Shown in pieces: positions 10,810-18,904 of a stretch of 64,000 bases of DNA (position 1 is the first letter of the stretch; each line of letters opens with the position of its first letter). A program made the translations under genes and the position numbers. A model generated the notes under the pieces. That model ran no database searches. It was not told the origin of the DNA and saw only the letters and a program-made list of their open reading frames with translations. The stretch comes from SG8-41 sp035574195. Its GTDB lineage: Bacteria; Pseudomonadota; Gammaproteobacteria; Burkholderiales; SG8-41. The stretch lies in the NCBI GenBank assembly GCA_035574195.1, contig DATLZE010000066.1:1-64000 (forward strand). Direction: 5' to 3'.

Positions 10810-11358
10810 ATGAGAAAAAGGGGCGGCCGAGCGCTGGCGTTGCTGCTCGCCTTGTACACGGCCGGCGCCGGCGCCGTGGACAGCGTGTCGCTGATGGCTG
10901 GCAGCGCCAGCAAGGGCGACGATGCCAACATCTGGCAGGTGGGCCTCCAGTGGAACTGGCAGAAAAAATGGTTCACGGAAGGCGACTGGTTCGTCGGAGG
11001 CTACTGGGACGCGACGCTCGGGGTGCTCAAGGGCGACAGCCCGGCCGGGGGCAATAACGAACTCGCGAACATCGGGATTACCCCGGTTTTCCGGCTGCAG
11101 CAAAAGAGCCCTTCCGCCGTCGCTCCTTTCTTCGAGGCGGGCCTCGGCTTGCATTTTTTCTCCGAGAAAAGAATCCACGCCGCCAAGACGTTCGGCAGCA
11201 CGTACGAATTCGGTTCCCATGTCGGGATCGGGGTGAGGTTCGGGCCGAAGCACCGGTTCGAGTTAGGCTACCGCTTCCGGCATTTTTCCAACGCCGGTAT
11301 CAAGAAACCCAATCCCGGTATCAACTTCAACGAGTTCCGGCTGCAGTACCACTTCTAG
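10810..11358 (+). CDS. pagL: lipid A 3-O-deacylase (PagL-like outer-membrane protein)
   Basis: A 182-residue precursor with a signal peptide (about residues 1-22, ending AGAGA), alternating beta-strand pattern and terminal phenylalanine (LQYHF), so probably an eight-stranded outer-membrane barrel. The PagL/acyloxyacyl-hydrolase motif RHFSNAGI supplies the catalytic His158 and Ser160. PagL removes the 3-linked acyl chain of lipid A and alters envelope immunogenicity and permeability. The acid of the Pseudomonas enzyme (in a GIE context) corresponds here to Asn172 (PNPGIN). The gene lies between ffs and dnaX. Confidence 0.85.
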   Translation: MRKRGGRALALLLALYTAGAGAVDSVSLMAGSASKGDDANIWQVGLQWNWQKKWFTEGDWFVGGYWDATLGVLKGDSPAGGNNELANIGITPVFRLQQKSPSAVAPFFEAGLGLHFFSEKRIHAAKTFGSTYEFGSHVGIGVRFGPKHRFELGYRFRHFSNAGIKKPNPGINFNEFRLQYHF

Positions 11359-11406
11359 CGACGGTGCGCGGCGGCGCGCGCCCGCTCGGGCGGGGGCGGT
11401 TGGCGT

Positions 11407-11412
11407 TACAAT
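11407..11412 (+). promoter_or_regulatory. candidate -10 (TACAAT) for dnaX
   Basis: TACAAT followed by AGCGCC lies 39 nt before the GTG of dnaX, in the 93-nt spacer after the pagL-like gene. It resembles the recurrent TAAAAT-AGCG boxes elsewhere in the window. Confidence 0.35.
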
Positions 11413-11451
11413 AGCGCCCACCGCTTTCCACTCATCGCTTACCGCCTCATC

Positions 11452-13023
11452 GTGACCCAGGTTCTCGCCCGCAAGTGGCGGCCCCGCACGTTCGCCGAGA
11501 TGGTCGGCCAGGAGCACGTGGTGCGGGCGCTCGAGAATGCGCTCGGACAGCAGCGGCTGCACCACGCGTATCTCTTCACCGGCACCCGCGGCGTGGGCAA
11601 GACCACCCTCGCTCGCATTCTCGCCAAGGCGCTCAACTGCGAGACCGGCGTCACCGCCGCCCCGTGCGGGCGCTGCACGGCCTGCCTCGAGATCGACGCC
11701 GGCCGCTTCGTGGACCTGATCGAGCTCGACGCCGCCTCCAATACCCAGGTGGACAACATGCGCGAGCTGCTGGAGAACGCGCTCTACGCGCCGACCGCCG
11801 GGCGCTTCAAGGTCTACATCATCGACGAAGTGCACATGCTCTCGCGATCGGCCTTCAACGCGATGCTCAAAACACTGGAGGAGCCGCCGCAGCATGTCCA
11901 GTTCGTCCTCGCCACGACCGATCCCCAGCGCGTCCCGGTGACCGTGCTCTCGCGCTGCCTGCAGTTCAATCTCAAGCAGATTCCGCAACGGCAGATCGCC
12001 GAACGCCTGCAGCACATCCTGGAGGCCGAAGGCGTCCGCTTCGAGCCGTCGGCGCTCGGCATCGTCGCGCGCGCCGCGCGCGGGAGCTTGCGCGACGCGC
12101 TTTCGCTCACCGACCAGGCGATCGCCCACGGCGGGGGCACGGTGACGCAGGAGTCGGTGCGTGCCATGCTCGGAGTAGTCGGTCAGGATCATCTGTTCGC
12201 CATCCTGCGGGCGATCGCCGAGCGCGACGGCGCCGCTCTGCTGGCGGAGGCCGACCGCATGGCCGAGCGCAGCCTCTCGTTCGAGCAGGCGTTGCAGGAC
12301 CTCGCGCGCCTGCTCCACCGGATCACGCTCTTGCAAGCGGTGCCGGAAGCAATTGCAGGCGATGATCCGGATCGAGCTGCAATCGAAGAATTGGCCGGGC
12401 TGTTCGCGCCGGAGGATCTCCAGCTCTATTATCAGATCGCGGTACAGGGACGCGCCGATCTGGCGCTCGCTCCGGACGAGTACGCCGGATTCACGATGAC
12501 GTTGATCCGGATGCTCGCATTCACTCCCGCGGAAGAGTCGCAGGGTGCGGCGGCGCCGCGGCCAGCCCGGCACGTTCCGGCCCCGGCGGAGCCCGCGCCC
12601 GCTGCCGACTCAAAAAAAAAGCCGGCTGATCTTCCCTGGCACGAGCTCGTCGAGCAACTCGGCCTCAGCGGAATGGCGCTGATGCTCGCCCGGCGCTGCG
12701 AGCTCGTCGCGCGCGAGGCGACGCGCGTCGAGCTCAAGCTGGCGCAGGCCCACCAGCATCTGCTGGATGGCCCGCGCAAGGAACGTATCAGGGAAGCGCT
12801 CGAGCGGTATTTCGGCAGCCGGGTGCGGCTTGCGATCTCCTTGGCAAGCGACGCGGAGGGCTCCCCTGCCGCGCTCGCCGAGCAGGACAAGCGGCAGCGG
12901 CAGGTGCAGGCGATCGCCGCGATCGAGCAGGACCCGTTCGTGCGCGAGCTGGTCGAGAATTTCGACGCTCGCATCGTGGAGTCCTCGATCCGGCCGCTGA
13001 ACGGTGAGCGGGCAACGCCATGA
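11452..13023 (+). CDS. dnaX: DNA polymerase III subunit tau (and predicted gamma)
   Basis: A 523-residue clamp-loader ATPase that loads the beta clamp during replication. Walker A is GTRGVGKTT (residues 44-52), zinc cysteines are C63, C72, C75 and C78, and IIDEVH is the Walker B region. The tau-specific C-terminus follows a proline/alanine-rich linker. Nine adenines at 12612-12620 sit in that linker; a -1 shift there leads to stop TGA at 12627-12629, predicting a 392-residue gamma form. GTG start. The stop overlaps the ybaB start. Confidence 0.97.
   Translation: MTQVLARKWRPRTFAEMVGQEHVVRALENALGQQRLHHAYLFTGTRGVGKTTLARILAKALNCETGVTAAPCGRCTACLEIDAGRFVDLIELDAASNTQVDNMRELLENALYAPTAGRFKVYIIDEVHMLSRSAFNAMLKTLEEPPQHVQFVLATTDPQRVPVTVLSRCLQFNLKQIPQRQIAERLQHILEAEGVRFEPSALGIVARAARGSLRDALSLTDQAIAHGGGTVTQESVRAMLGVVGQDHLFAILRAIAERDGAALLAEADRMAERSLSFEQALQDLARLLHRITLLQAVPEAIAGDDPDRAAIEELAGLFAPEDLQLYYQIAVQGRADLALAPDEYAGFTMTLIRMLAFTPAEESQGAAAPRPARHVPAPAEPAPAADSKKKPADLPWHELVEQLGLSGMALMLARRCELVAREATRVELKLAQAHQHLLDGPRKERIREALERYFGSRVRLAISLASDAEGSPAALAEQDKRQRQVQAIAAIEQDPFVRELVENFDARIVESSIRPLNGERATP
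12612..12629 (+). promoter_or_regulatory. predicted dnaX slippage/frameshift site making gamma
   Basis: The 0-frame reads TCA AAA AAA AAG CCG through a run of nine A. Moving back one base gives AAA GCC GGC TGA, ending the protein three residues later. E. coli dnaX uses an A-rich slippery site for the same purpose, and Thermus dnaX uses a nine-A run through transcriptional slippage. Both precedents fit this position at the end of domain III. Confidence 0.65.
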
Positions 13024-13343
13024 AGGGCGGTCTCGGCAATCTCGTGAAGCAGGCGCAGCTCATGCAGGAGAACCTGAAGAAGCTGCGCGACGAGCTCGCG
13101 CAGATGGAAGTCGAAGGGCAGGCGGGATCGGGCGCGGTGAAGGTAGTGATGAGCGGCCGGCACGAGGTGCGGCGTGTCGCGGTCGCCCCGGAGCTTCTCT
13201 CCGGAGACCGGGAGATGCTGGAGGACTTGATCGCCGCGGCGTTCAACGACGCGGCGCGGCGCGTGGATGCGGCCGTCCAGGAAAAGATGGCGAGCATGAG
13301 CGCCGGATTCCCATTGCCGCCGGGAATGAAGTTGCCGTTTTGA
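13020..13343 (+). CDS. ybaB: YbaB/EbfC family nucleoid-associated protein
   Basis: A 107-residue small DNA-binding protein. It has the family start KGGLGNLVKQAQLMQ, a long N-terminal helix with KLRDELAQMEVEGQAG and the core VKVVMSGRHEVRRV. YbaB/EbfC dimers bind DNA and sit between dnaX and recR in most bacteria, as here. The ATG overlaps the dnaX stop (ATGA), so translation is probably coupled. Confidence 0.95.
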   Translation: MKGGLGNLVKQAQLMQENLKKLRDELAQMEVEGQAGSGAVKVVMSGRHEVRRVAVAPELLSGDREMLEDLIAAAFNDAARRVDAAVQEKMASMSAGFPLPPGMKLPF

Positions 13344-13430
13344 TCCTGTTCCATGTTCCAGGCTCGAGCTCCCGTGCCGGGTGCGGCACTTCGAGCACGA
13401 AAGCTGGAACCTTGAACGGCGCGAGCCAGC

Positions 13431-14027
13431 GTGAAGACCCCATCCAGTCTGGAAGAGCTGATTTCCGCTTTGCGCTGCCTGCCTGGCGTGGGCCCGAGAT
13501 CGGCCCAGCGCATGGCCTTTCATCTGCTGCAACGCGATCGGCCGGGCGCCTCGCGCCTCGCCGCGGCGCTCGCCCGCTCGCTGGAGCGCATTCGCCACTG
13601 CGAGAAGTGCAACAGTTTCACCGAGGAGCCGGTGTGCGAGCTGTGCCGCTCGCCGCGCCGCGACGCCTCGCTCCTGTGCGTAGTGGAAACGCCGGCCGAC
13701 CTGTTGATGATGGAGCAGGCGCAGTGCTATCAGGGGCTCTATTTCGTGCTGATGGGCGCGCTTTCGCCGCTCGACGGGATCGGGCCCAAGGAAATCCATC
13801 TCGACCGCCTGCTCGCGCGCGCTGCCGACGGCGCAGTGCGCGAAGTGATCCTGGCGACCAATTTTACCGTGGAAGGGGAGGCGACCGCGCACTACATGGG
13901 CGAGCTGCTGCGCGCGCGCGGCCTCAAGGTCACGCGCATCGCGCGCGGGCTGCCAGTCGGCGGCGAGCTCGAACACGTGGACAGCGGCACGCTCGCCCAG
14001 GCGGTCGCCGAGCGGCGCGAGGTGTGA
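13431..14027 (+). CDS. recR: recombination protein RecR
   Basis: A 198-residue RecFOR-pathway protein that helps load RecA at gaps. It has the N-terminal helix-hairpin-helix region LPGVGPRSAQR, a C4 zinc finger (CEKC...CELC, residues about 60-75) and a Toprim domain (VVETPADLL, FVLMGALSPLDGIGP). The start is a GTG at 13431, 87 nt after ybaB. The dnaX-ybaB-recR order is the standard replication/repair operon. Confidence 0.95.
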   Translation: MKTPSSLEELISALRCLPGVGPRSAQRMAFHLLQRDRPGASRLAAALARSLERIRHCEKCNSFTEEPVCELCRSPRRDASLLCVVETPADLLMMEQAQCYQGLYFVLMGALSPLDGIGPKEIHLDRLLARAADGAVREVILATNFTVEGEATAHYMGELLRARGLKVTRIARGLPVGGELEHVDSGTLAQAVAERREV

Positions 14028-14036
14028 GCGGTCAGT

Positions 14037-15641
14037 CTAGCAACTGGGCGCGCAGGTGAAGATTTTTGCTGTCGACGCGTGGGCCGGCGGGCCGGAGGTA
14101 GTGACCGCGTTGAATCCCACGCCGAGGTGGTCTCCATTCGGACCCATGAAGATTCCGGTCATGCCGAGGTTCGCAGCGCCGCCGCATGACGAGCCACTGC
14201 AAAATCCGGTAGTGACGGCATTAATGAATGCGCCCTTGCCGGTTGCGAACTGGATCGGCGTCGAAATGCCGCTGAAGCTCCAAAACTGCGTCTGAAAGTT
14301 GAACCCGAATCCGGACGCGGAAACCACGCGAGTCATGAAGTTCACGTTCATCCCCGTCGCGAAGAATGATCCCGTCTCATTAATGTTGTTGGTCGGCGTG
14401 GTCCCCTGTACGAGGCTTAACGGGAACGATCCGGTCTTCGCTGCGACGACTTCCGGGGGCGTCAGCGGACCGAACAAGTAGTGGAACTGGTTGGTGGGAG
14501 AAACCGAAATCGAGGCGGGGGTCTCATCGAAGTCTGTGAGTGTCCCTCCGGTCCAACGTCCCCAGTTCGCGTTGAGCGAGTTGGGCACGGTTTCATTGAT
14601 GATCGTTCCGGAAGAGCTTGCAATTACCGCAGAGTTGCCACCCCCGGGCTCTGCCGAAAAGCCGACGGGAAGCGTAAACCCAAGTAGAACTGTAGAAGTA
14701 CCGGTCCCGGATAGCGTCACGTTCGAAGGCGCAAAAAAGCCGCCGCCGTCGCCGGGTTCGCCCGGAAACCCGAGGGAGTCGAATAACGCGCCGACTCCCG
14801 CAATCGTCGGGGCACCACTGCCGACCACGACCGGATTCCCACCCGTCCCGCGGCTTTCAGTCGCGACGAACTGCAGGAGCTCGGGCGGAGGTGGCGGTGA
14901 GGTCGCGCCGCGCGGGTCTTGCTGAGCCCCGCCCACGGCCACTTGCTCGCTACCCGTGCCGGCAGGGGGCTTGCCGCGCTGCTTTTGCCCTTCTAGGCGG
15001 GTCGCGACGAAGGCGGGCGGCTCGAGCAGCAACTGCGGCGGGGTCTTCGCGTCCGGGACGTGGTAGTTCTGGCCTATGCCGAACAGATACTCGCCGGTCT
15101 CGTTGGTCACCACGTTGCGATTGGTGCCGAAGGAGGCGCCAATCACTCGCCCGTAGAGCCCGTCTTTCGCCAGCGAGCCGTCAGGGTTGCGGCAATCCTG
15201 CTGGCAGAGCGTGGCGGCGTAGTCGGTGCCGCGCACGCCGATCGTGGCGGTCACCGTGCTCATCCGGTAATTCTGGTGATTGGTGCGGCCCACGATACCG
15301 GTGATCATGCGCAGCCCACCCTTCAACAGCCTGAAGAAGGCGCGCTCAGTCCCGTCTTCCTTGCCGGTGAAGCGGAATTCGTCAATCCGGATTTCGCTGT
15401 TCTCGCGCATCGAGAGGACACTCTCGTCGAGGAAGCGCACCTGGAGGTTGCTCGCTGGGCCGGTGCGTAGCACGTCCCTCTCCTGCACGGTCGAGCCGAA
15501 AGTGAGCTTGATCACCTGCTTGTCGCGCACGGCGACGGTGTCCCCTGCGGCGAGAAGCACGCGCCCGACCTCGGCGGCCATGGCCTGGCCGACGGCGGCA
15601 ACAAAAACGACAGCAAGCAGACGGGAAAGATGCGGTCTCAT
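14037..15641 (-). CDS. secreted FecR-domain protein with C-terminal beta-rich domain (candidate Slam/type XI substrate)
   Basis: A 534-residue exported protein. It has a signal peptide (residues 1-22, ending AMA), a FecR-type domain (about 45-160, with RVLLAAGDTVAV, SVLSMRENSEI and TATIGVRGTDY), a Pro/Gly-rich linker and a C-terminal domain (about 350-534) of predicted beta strands. That domain has the order WGRWTGG, HYLFGP, a Gly/Thr turn, NFMTRVVSASGFG and GMTGIFMGPNGDHLGVGF, reminiscent of TbpB-like eight-stranded barrels. It ends in two cysteines (TCAPSC). The stop is close to that of convergent recR; the TPR/barrel gene lies 17 nt upstream on the same strand. Export through that partner is an inference. 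Confidence 0.7.
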   Translation of the reverse strand: MRPHLSRLLAVVFVAAVGQAMAAEVGRVLLAAGDTVAVRDKQVIKLTFGSTVQERDVLRTGPASNLQVRFLDESVLSMRENSEIRIDEFRFTGKEDGTERAFFRLLKGGLRMITGIVGRTNHQNYRMSTVTATIGVRGTDYAATLCQQDCRNPDGSLAKDGLYGRVIGASFGTNRNVVTNETGEYLFGIGQNYHVPDAKTPPQLLLEPPAFVATRLEGQKQRGKPPAGTGSEQVAVGGAQQDPRGATSPPPPPELLQFVATESRGTGGNPVVVGSGAPTIAGVGALFDSLGFPGEPGDGGGFFAPSNVTLSGTGTSTVLLGFTLPVGFSAEPGGGNSAVIASSSGTIINETVPNSLNANWGRWTGGTLTDFDETPASISVSPTNQFHYLFGPLTPPEVVAAKTGSFPLSLVQGTTPTNNINETGSFFATGMNVNFMTRVVSASGFGFNFQTQFWSFSGISTPIQFATGKGAFINAVTTGFCSGSSCGGAANLGMTGIFMGPNGDHLGVGFNAVTTSGPPAHASTAKIFTCAPSC

Positions 15642-15658
15642 GGTGGCTCATTCACCCT

Positions 15659-16978
15659 TTACTTAAACTCGTAGCGGACCTTGACGGCGGCGACCTCGCG
15701 CTTGTACTCGAACAGCGCGATGTTGCTCTCGTTCTTGGACAGCAACACCTCGCCGCGCAGGCTCAGATTGCGCGTGAACGCGTAGCTCACGGAGGCATCG
15801 AGCGCGTAATACTTGTCGCGCCGCGTGGTTGTAAAGAGCGGGTCCTGCGCCCGGTAATCGCTCAATTGGTAAGTCGCGCCGGCGTTCGCGGCCCACTTCG
15901 GCGCCGGCGTGACGCCCACGGCGGCGCGAATGCTGTAGATGTCTCGCGCGAGATCATCCCGACCACGCCGGTTGTCTTCCTCGGCATAGCTTGCACTCAG
16001 GACCAGCAGAGGCCGCCAGGGGCCGATAAACGAGCGCCGGTAGCCCGCTCCCGCGCCCGCCAAGTGCGAATCGCGAACGTTGTTGCCACCTGCGTAATCG
16101 AGGGTTGCGTACTGCACGAAGGCGTTTACGGACTGCAACTCGTCGAGCTGGCGGGTCCACTCCCCAGTGAGACCGGTCACGTCGCGAAAGCGGTTATAGT
16201 CCACCTCGAGCGTGTTGAACGACAAGGATGCCCGGAACAGGTCCTGCTCCCGGAGCCAGGATATGCCGCCGGCGACGTTCAGGTTGCGCTGGTCGAACTC
16301 CTGGTGAATGTTGTGGATCTTGAAGTCGGCCGCGGCGGAGCCGAAAATCGCGACCCCGGGGGCAATCGGGTGAATGACATTGGCGCCGCCCGTGAGTTGG
16401 GTGAAACTCGAGCTGATTTTCACGCCGCCCGGCGCCACGGTCACGAGGCCGAAGTTCGGGAGGTTGACATTGGCATTGCTGACCCCGCCGTTGATGTTGC
16501 TGTCGTAGCCCAGGCCGAGCTCGACGAATGCGCCGGCGGTCGTGCGATAGGCCGACTCGCGCGCCCGGATCGCGTCCAGATAGCGTTCGATGTTGGCCAC
16601 CACCGCAGCGGGCGGCTTGGCCTTCAGCACTTCGCTGAACTCCTCGCGAGCGCGGGCGTCCTCACCGAGAATGAAGTAGCCACGCGCGAGCTCAAGCCGC
16701 GCCTGGACGTTGTCCGGAAAATTGATGATGTAGCGTTCCAGCGCCAGCACGCCTTCGCCGGCGCGGCCGCTATCTATCGCCGCGATGCCAAAGTAGAAGT
16801 CAAAGACAGGATTGCCGAGCTGATCGGGGTGCTTCTTGCCCAGCTCGTAGGCGCCTCGCGCATCCCCTTTTTCGACCAGCGCCTTGATATCATCAGCTGG
16901 CGCGGCTTGCAGCGCCTGAGTCAACGCCAGTCCGCACAGCGCCAGCACAACTCCTCTGAGCCATCGCATAGCTTGCAT
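15659..16978 (-). CDS. TPR plus beta-barrel outer-membrane protein (Slam/DUF560-like)
   Basis: A 439-residue precursor with a signal peptide (about 1-25, ending LQA), a periplasmic TPR region (about 27-140, e.g. ARLELARGYFILGEDARAREEF) and a C-terminal barrel (about 150-439) rich in alternating strands and ending RYEFK. The junction reads FVELGLGYDSNINGG, a start typical of DUF560-type barrels. Slam proteins with this layout move surface lipoproteins or soluble proteins across the outer membrane (type XI secretion). The next gene downstream encodes a secreted FecR-domain protein, its probable cargo. A general TPR-porin without secretion activity is the alternative. Confidence 0.7.
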   Translation of the reverse strand: MQAMRWLRGVVLALCGLALTQALQAAPADDIKALVEKGDARGAYELGKKHPDQLGNPVFDFYFGIAAIDSGRAGEGVLALERYIINFPDNVQARLELARGYFILGEDARAREEFSEVLKAKPPAAVVANIERYLDAIRARESAYRTTAGAFVELGLGYDSNINGGVSNANVNLPNFGLVTVAPGGVKISSSFTQLTGGANVIHPIAPGVAIFGSAAADFKIHNIHQEFDQRNLNVAGGISWLREQDLFRASLSFNTLEVDYNRFRDVTGLTGEWTRQLDELQSVNAFVQYATLDYAGGNNVRDSHLAGAGAGYRRSFIGPWRPLLVLSASYAEEDNRRGRDDLARDIYSIRAAVGVTPAPKWAANAGATYQLSDYRAQDPLFTTTRRDKYYALDASVSYAFTRNLSLRGEVLLSKNESNIALFEYKREVAAVKVRYEFK

Positions 16979-17132
16979 TCCTTTTGTTAATCCGTCCCTC
17001 TGGGGTCGCGTGCCAGCGGTTTTGTTTGATATCCCTTAGCACAGCCTGCAAGACAAATCAATGGCTTATGACGGATAATTCATGCTATACGCCAGGGCTG
17101 TGGCGTCAACGCAACTATAGCAGAATCCGGTC

Positions 17133-17960
17133 GTGAAGAAGCCCGACCCTCAGCATCAGCCCGGCACGACCCAGAAACTCCAGAAAGTCCTGGCGCAGGC
17201 GGGACTCGGCTCGCGCCGGCAAATGGAAGAATTGATCCTCGCCGGCCGTGTGACGGTGAACGGCATTCCAGCGCAGCTCGGCATGCGGGTGCATCCGCGG
17301 GATATCGTCAAGGTCGCCGGTCGCGTACTGCGCGGGAAGTCACGGCCGTCGCCGCGCGTGCTGCTCTACCACAAGCCCGAAGGCGAGATCGTCAGCCGCG
17401 ACGATCCCCGCGGCCGGCCCAGCGTGTTCGACCGGCTGCCGCCGCTGCGCGGGGAGCGCTGGATCGCGGTGGGGCGCCTCGATTTCAATTCCTGCGGGCT
17501 GCTGGTGTTCACCACATCCGGCGAGCTCGCCGAACGCATGATGCACCCGCGCTACGGGCTCGAACGGGAATATGCCGTGCGCATCCTCGGGCGCGTGACG
17601 CCCGCCGACATGCAAAGGCTCCTGAGCGGCGTCGCGCTGGAGGACGGCCAGGCGCGGGTCGAGTCCATCGAGGAGCAGGGCGGGGAGGGCGCCAACCGCT
17701 GGTACCGGGTCGTCGTGAAGGAGGGGAGGAAGCGCCTGGTGCGGCGTCTCTTCGAAGCGCTCGGCCTCACGGTGAGCCGGCTGATGCGGGTGCGCTTCGG
17801 CCCGCTCGGCCTGCCGCCGCGGCTCAGGCGCGGGCAATTCATGGTGCTCGCCCCGCGCGAGACGAGACGACTGCTGTCCGCGCTGGGACTGGCGCCTGAA
17901 CGGCAGATCGAAAGACATGAAAGCCGCCAGCGGCGCCAGGAGCGCCGGCCCAGGAGGTGA
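17133..17960 (+). CDS. rluB: 23S rRNA pseudouridine(2605) synthase RluB-like
   Basis: A 275-residue enzyme with an N-terminal S4 RNA-binding domain (about 15-60, KVLAQAGLGSRRQMEE) and the RsuA/RluB catalytic domain. The catalytic aspartate is in GRLDFNSCGLLVF (canonical GRLDxxTxGLL, with Cys after Ser). A basic tail (RHESRQRRQERRPRR) is typical of RluB. It isomerises a uridine in the peptidyl-transferase region of 23S rRNA. GTG start. It converges on prmB with a 2-nt gap. The upstream spacer 16979-17132 is relatively AT-rich and probably holds divergent promoters. Confidence 0.9.
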   Translation: MKKPDPQHQPGTTQKLQKVLAQAGLGSRRQMEELILAGRVTVNGIPAQLGMRVHPRDIVKVAGRVLRGKSRPSPRVLLYHKPEGEIVSRDDPRGRPSVFDRLPPLRGERWIAVGRLDFNSCGLLVFTTSGELAERMMHPRYGLEREYAVRILGRVTPADMQRLLSGVALEDGQARVESIEEQGGEGANRWYRVVVKEGRKRLVRRLFEALGLTVSRLMRVRFGPLGLPPRLRRGQFMVLAPRETRRLLSALGLAPERQIERHESRQRRQERRPRR

Positions 17961-17962
17961 AT

Positions 17963-18880
17963 TCAACCCCGCCTGCCGGCCACGGCGATGGGCGCGGCGG
18001 CTTGCAGCAGCTGTTCGCGCTGCACGATGAAAACGGTGTGGCCGGCGGCGGTCTCCGGCCAGATGAACGGCACGCGCGGGAACGCGCGCTCGACGCGCCG
18101 GCGCCCGGCGCCCACCTCCACCACCAGCAACCCGCCCGGCCTGAGATACGAGGGCGCTTCGCGGACGAGCTTGCAAATGCAGGCGAGACCGTCCCGGCCG
18201 CCTTCCAGCGCGCGAGGCGGCTCGTAGCGGTACTCGGGGGGCAGGCGCCGCATGGCCGCCGCCGTCACGTACGGCGGATTGCAGACGATGAGATCGTACT
18301 TCCTTCCGCGCAGGGCGGAAAACAGATCGGACCGCACCAGCCTGATCCGCCCGCGCAGGCGATGGCGCACGACGTTGATGCGGGCGACCGCGAGCGCCGC
18401 GCGCGAGATATCGGTGGCGTCCACCCGCGCGCGGGGGAAGGCGCGCGCGAGCAGCACCGCGAGGCAGCCCGAGCCGGTGCCCAGGTCGAGCGCGGCGCGC
18501 ACGGCGGATGGGCGGCGCAGCCAGGGCGCGAGCCTCTCGCGCAGCAGCGCGGCGATGTGGGAGCGCGGAACGATGACGCGCTCATCCACGTAGAAGGGCA
18601 GATCGGCGAGCCAGGCCTCGCGCAGGAGATAGGCTGCGGGCTTGCGGCTGCTGATACGGAGTCGGAACAGATCGAGCGCGCGCTGCGCCCGGCGCGGCCC
18701 GACGCTGCGCCGATAGATCGCCGCAGGCGCATCCGGCGGCAGCCCGAGCGCGCGCAGCGTGAGGAAGGCCGCCTCGTCGAGCGCGCGCGTGGTGCCGTGC
18801 CCGTAAGCGAGGCGCGCGCGGCGGAACAGGCGTGCGCCCTCGCGTATCAGGCCGCCAATGGTCCAGGTGCGCGCCGACAA
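17963..18880 (-). CDS. prmB: ribosomal protein L3 N(5)-glutamine methyltransferase
   Basis: A 305-residue SAM-dependent methyltransferase of the HemK/PrmB family. The SAM-binding motif is LDLGTGSGCLAV and the catalytic substrate motif is NPPYV. PrmB-type features include the VPRSHIA motif and an overall length like E. coli PrmB (310). It methylates a glutamine of L3 during ribosome assembly. The only plausible start is a TTG at 18880, 24 nt after the pilU stop in the same frame, with no good ribosome site, so translation may depend on pilU. Confidence 0.88.
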   Translation of the reverse strand: MSARTWTIGGLIREGARLFRRARLAYGHGTTRALDEAAFLTLRALGLPPDAPAAIYRRSVGPRRAQRALDLFRLRISSRKPAAYLLREAWLADLPFYVDERVIVPRSHIAALLRERLAPWLRRPSAVRAALDLGTGSGCLAVLLARAFPRARVDATDISRAALAVARINVVRHRLRGRIRLVRSDLFSALRGRKYDLIVCNPPYVTAAAMRRLPPEYRYEPPRALEGGRDGLACICKLVREAPSYLRPGGLLVVEVGAGRRRVERAFPRVPFIWPETAAGHTVFIVQREQLLQAAAPIAVAGRRG

Positions 18881-18904
18881 CTTCGAGGACCGGCCGCAGA
18901 CCGT

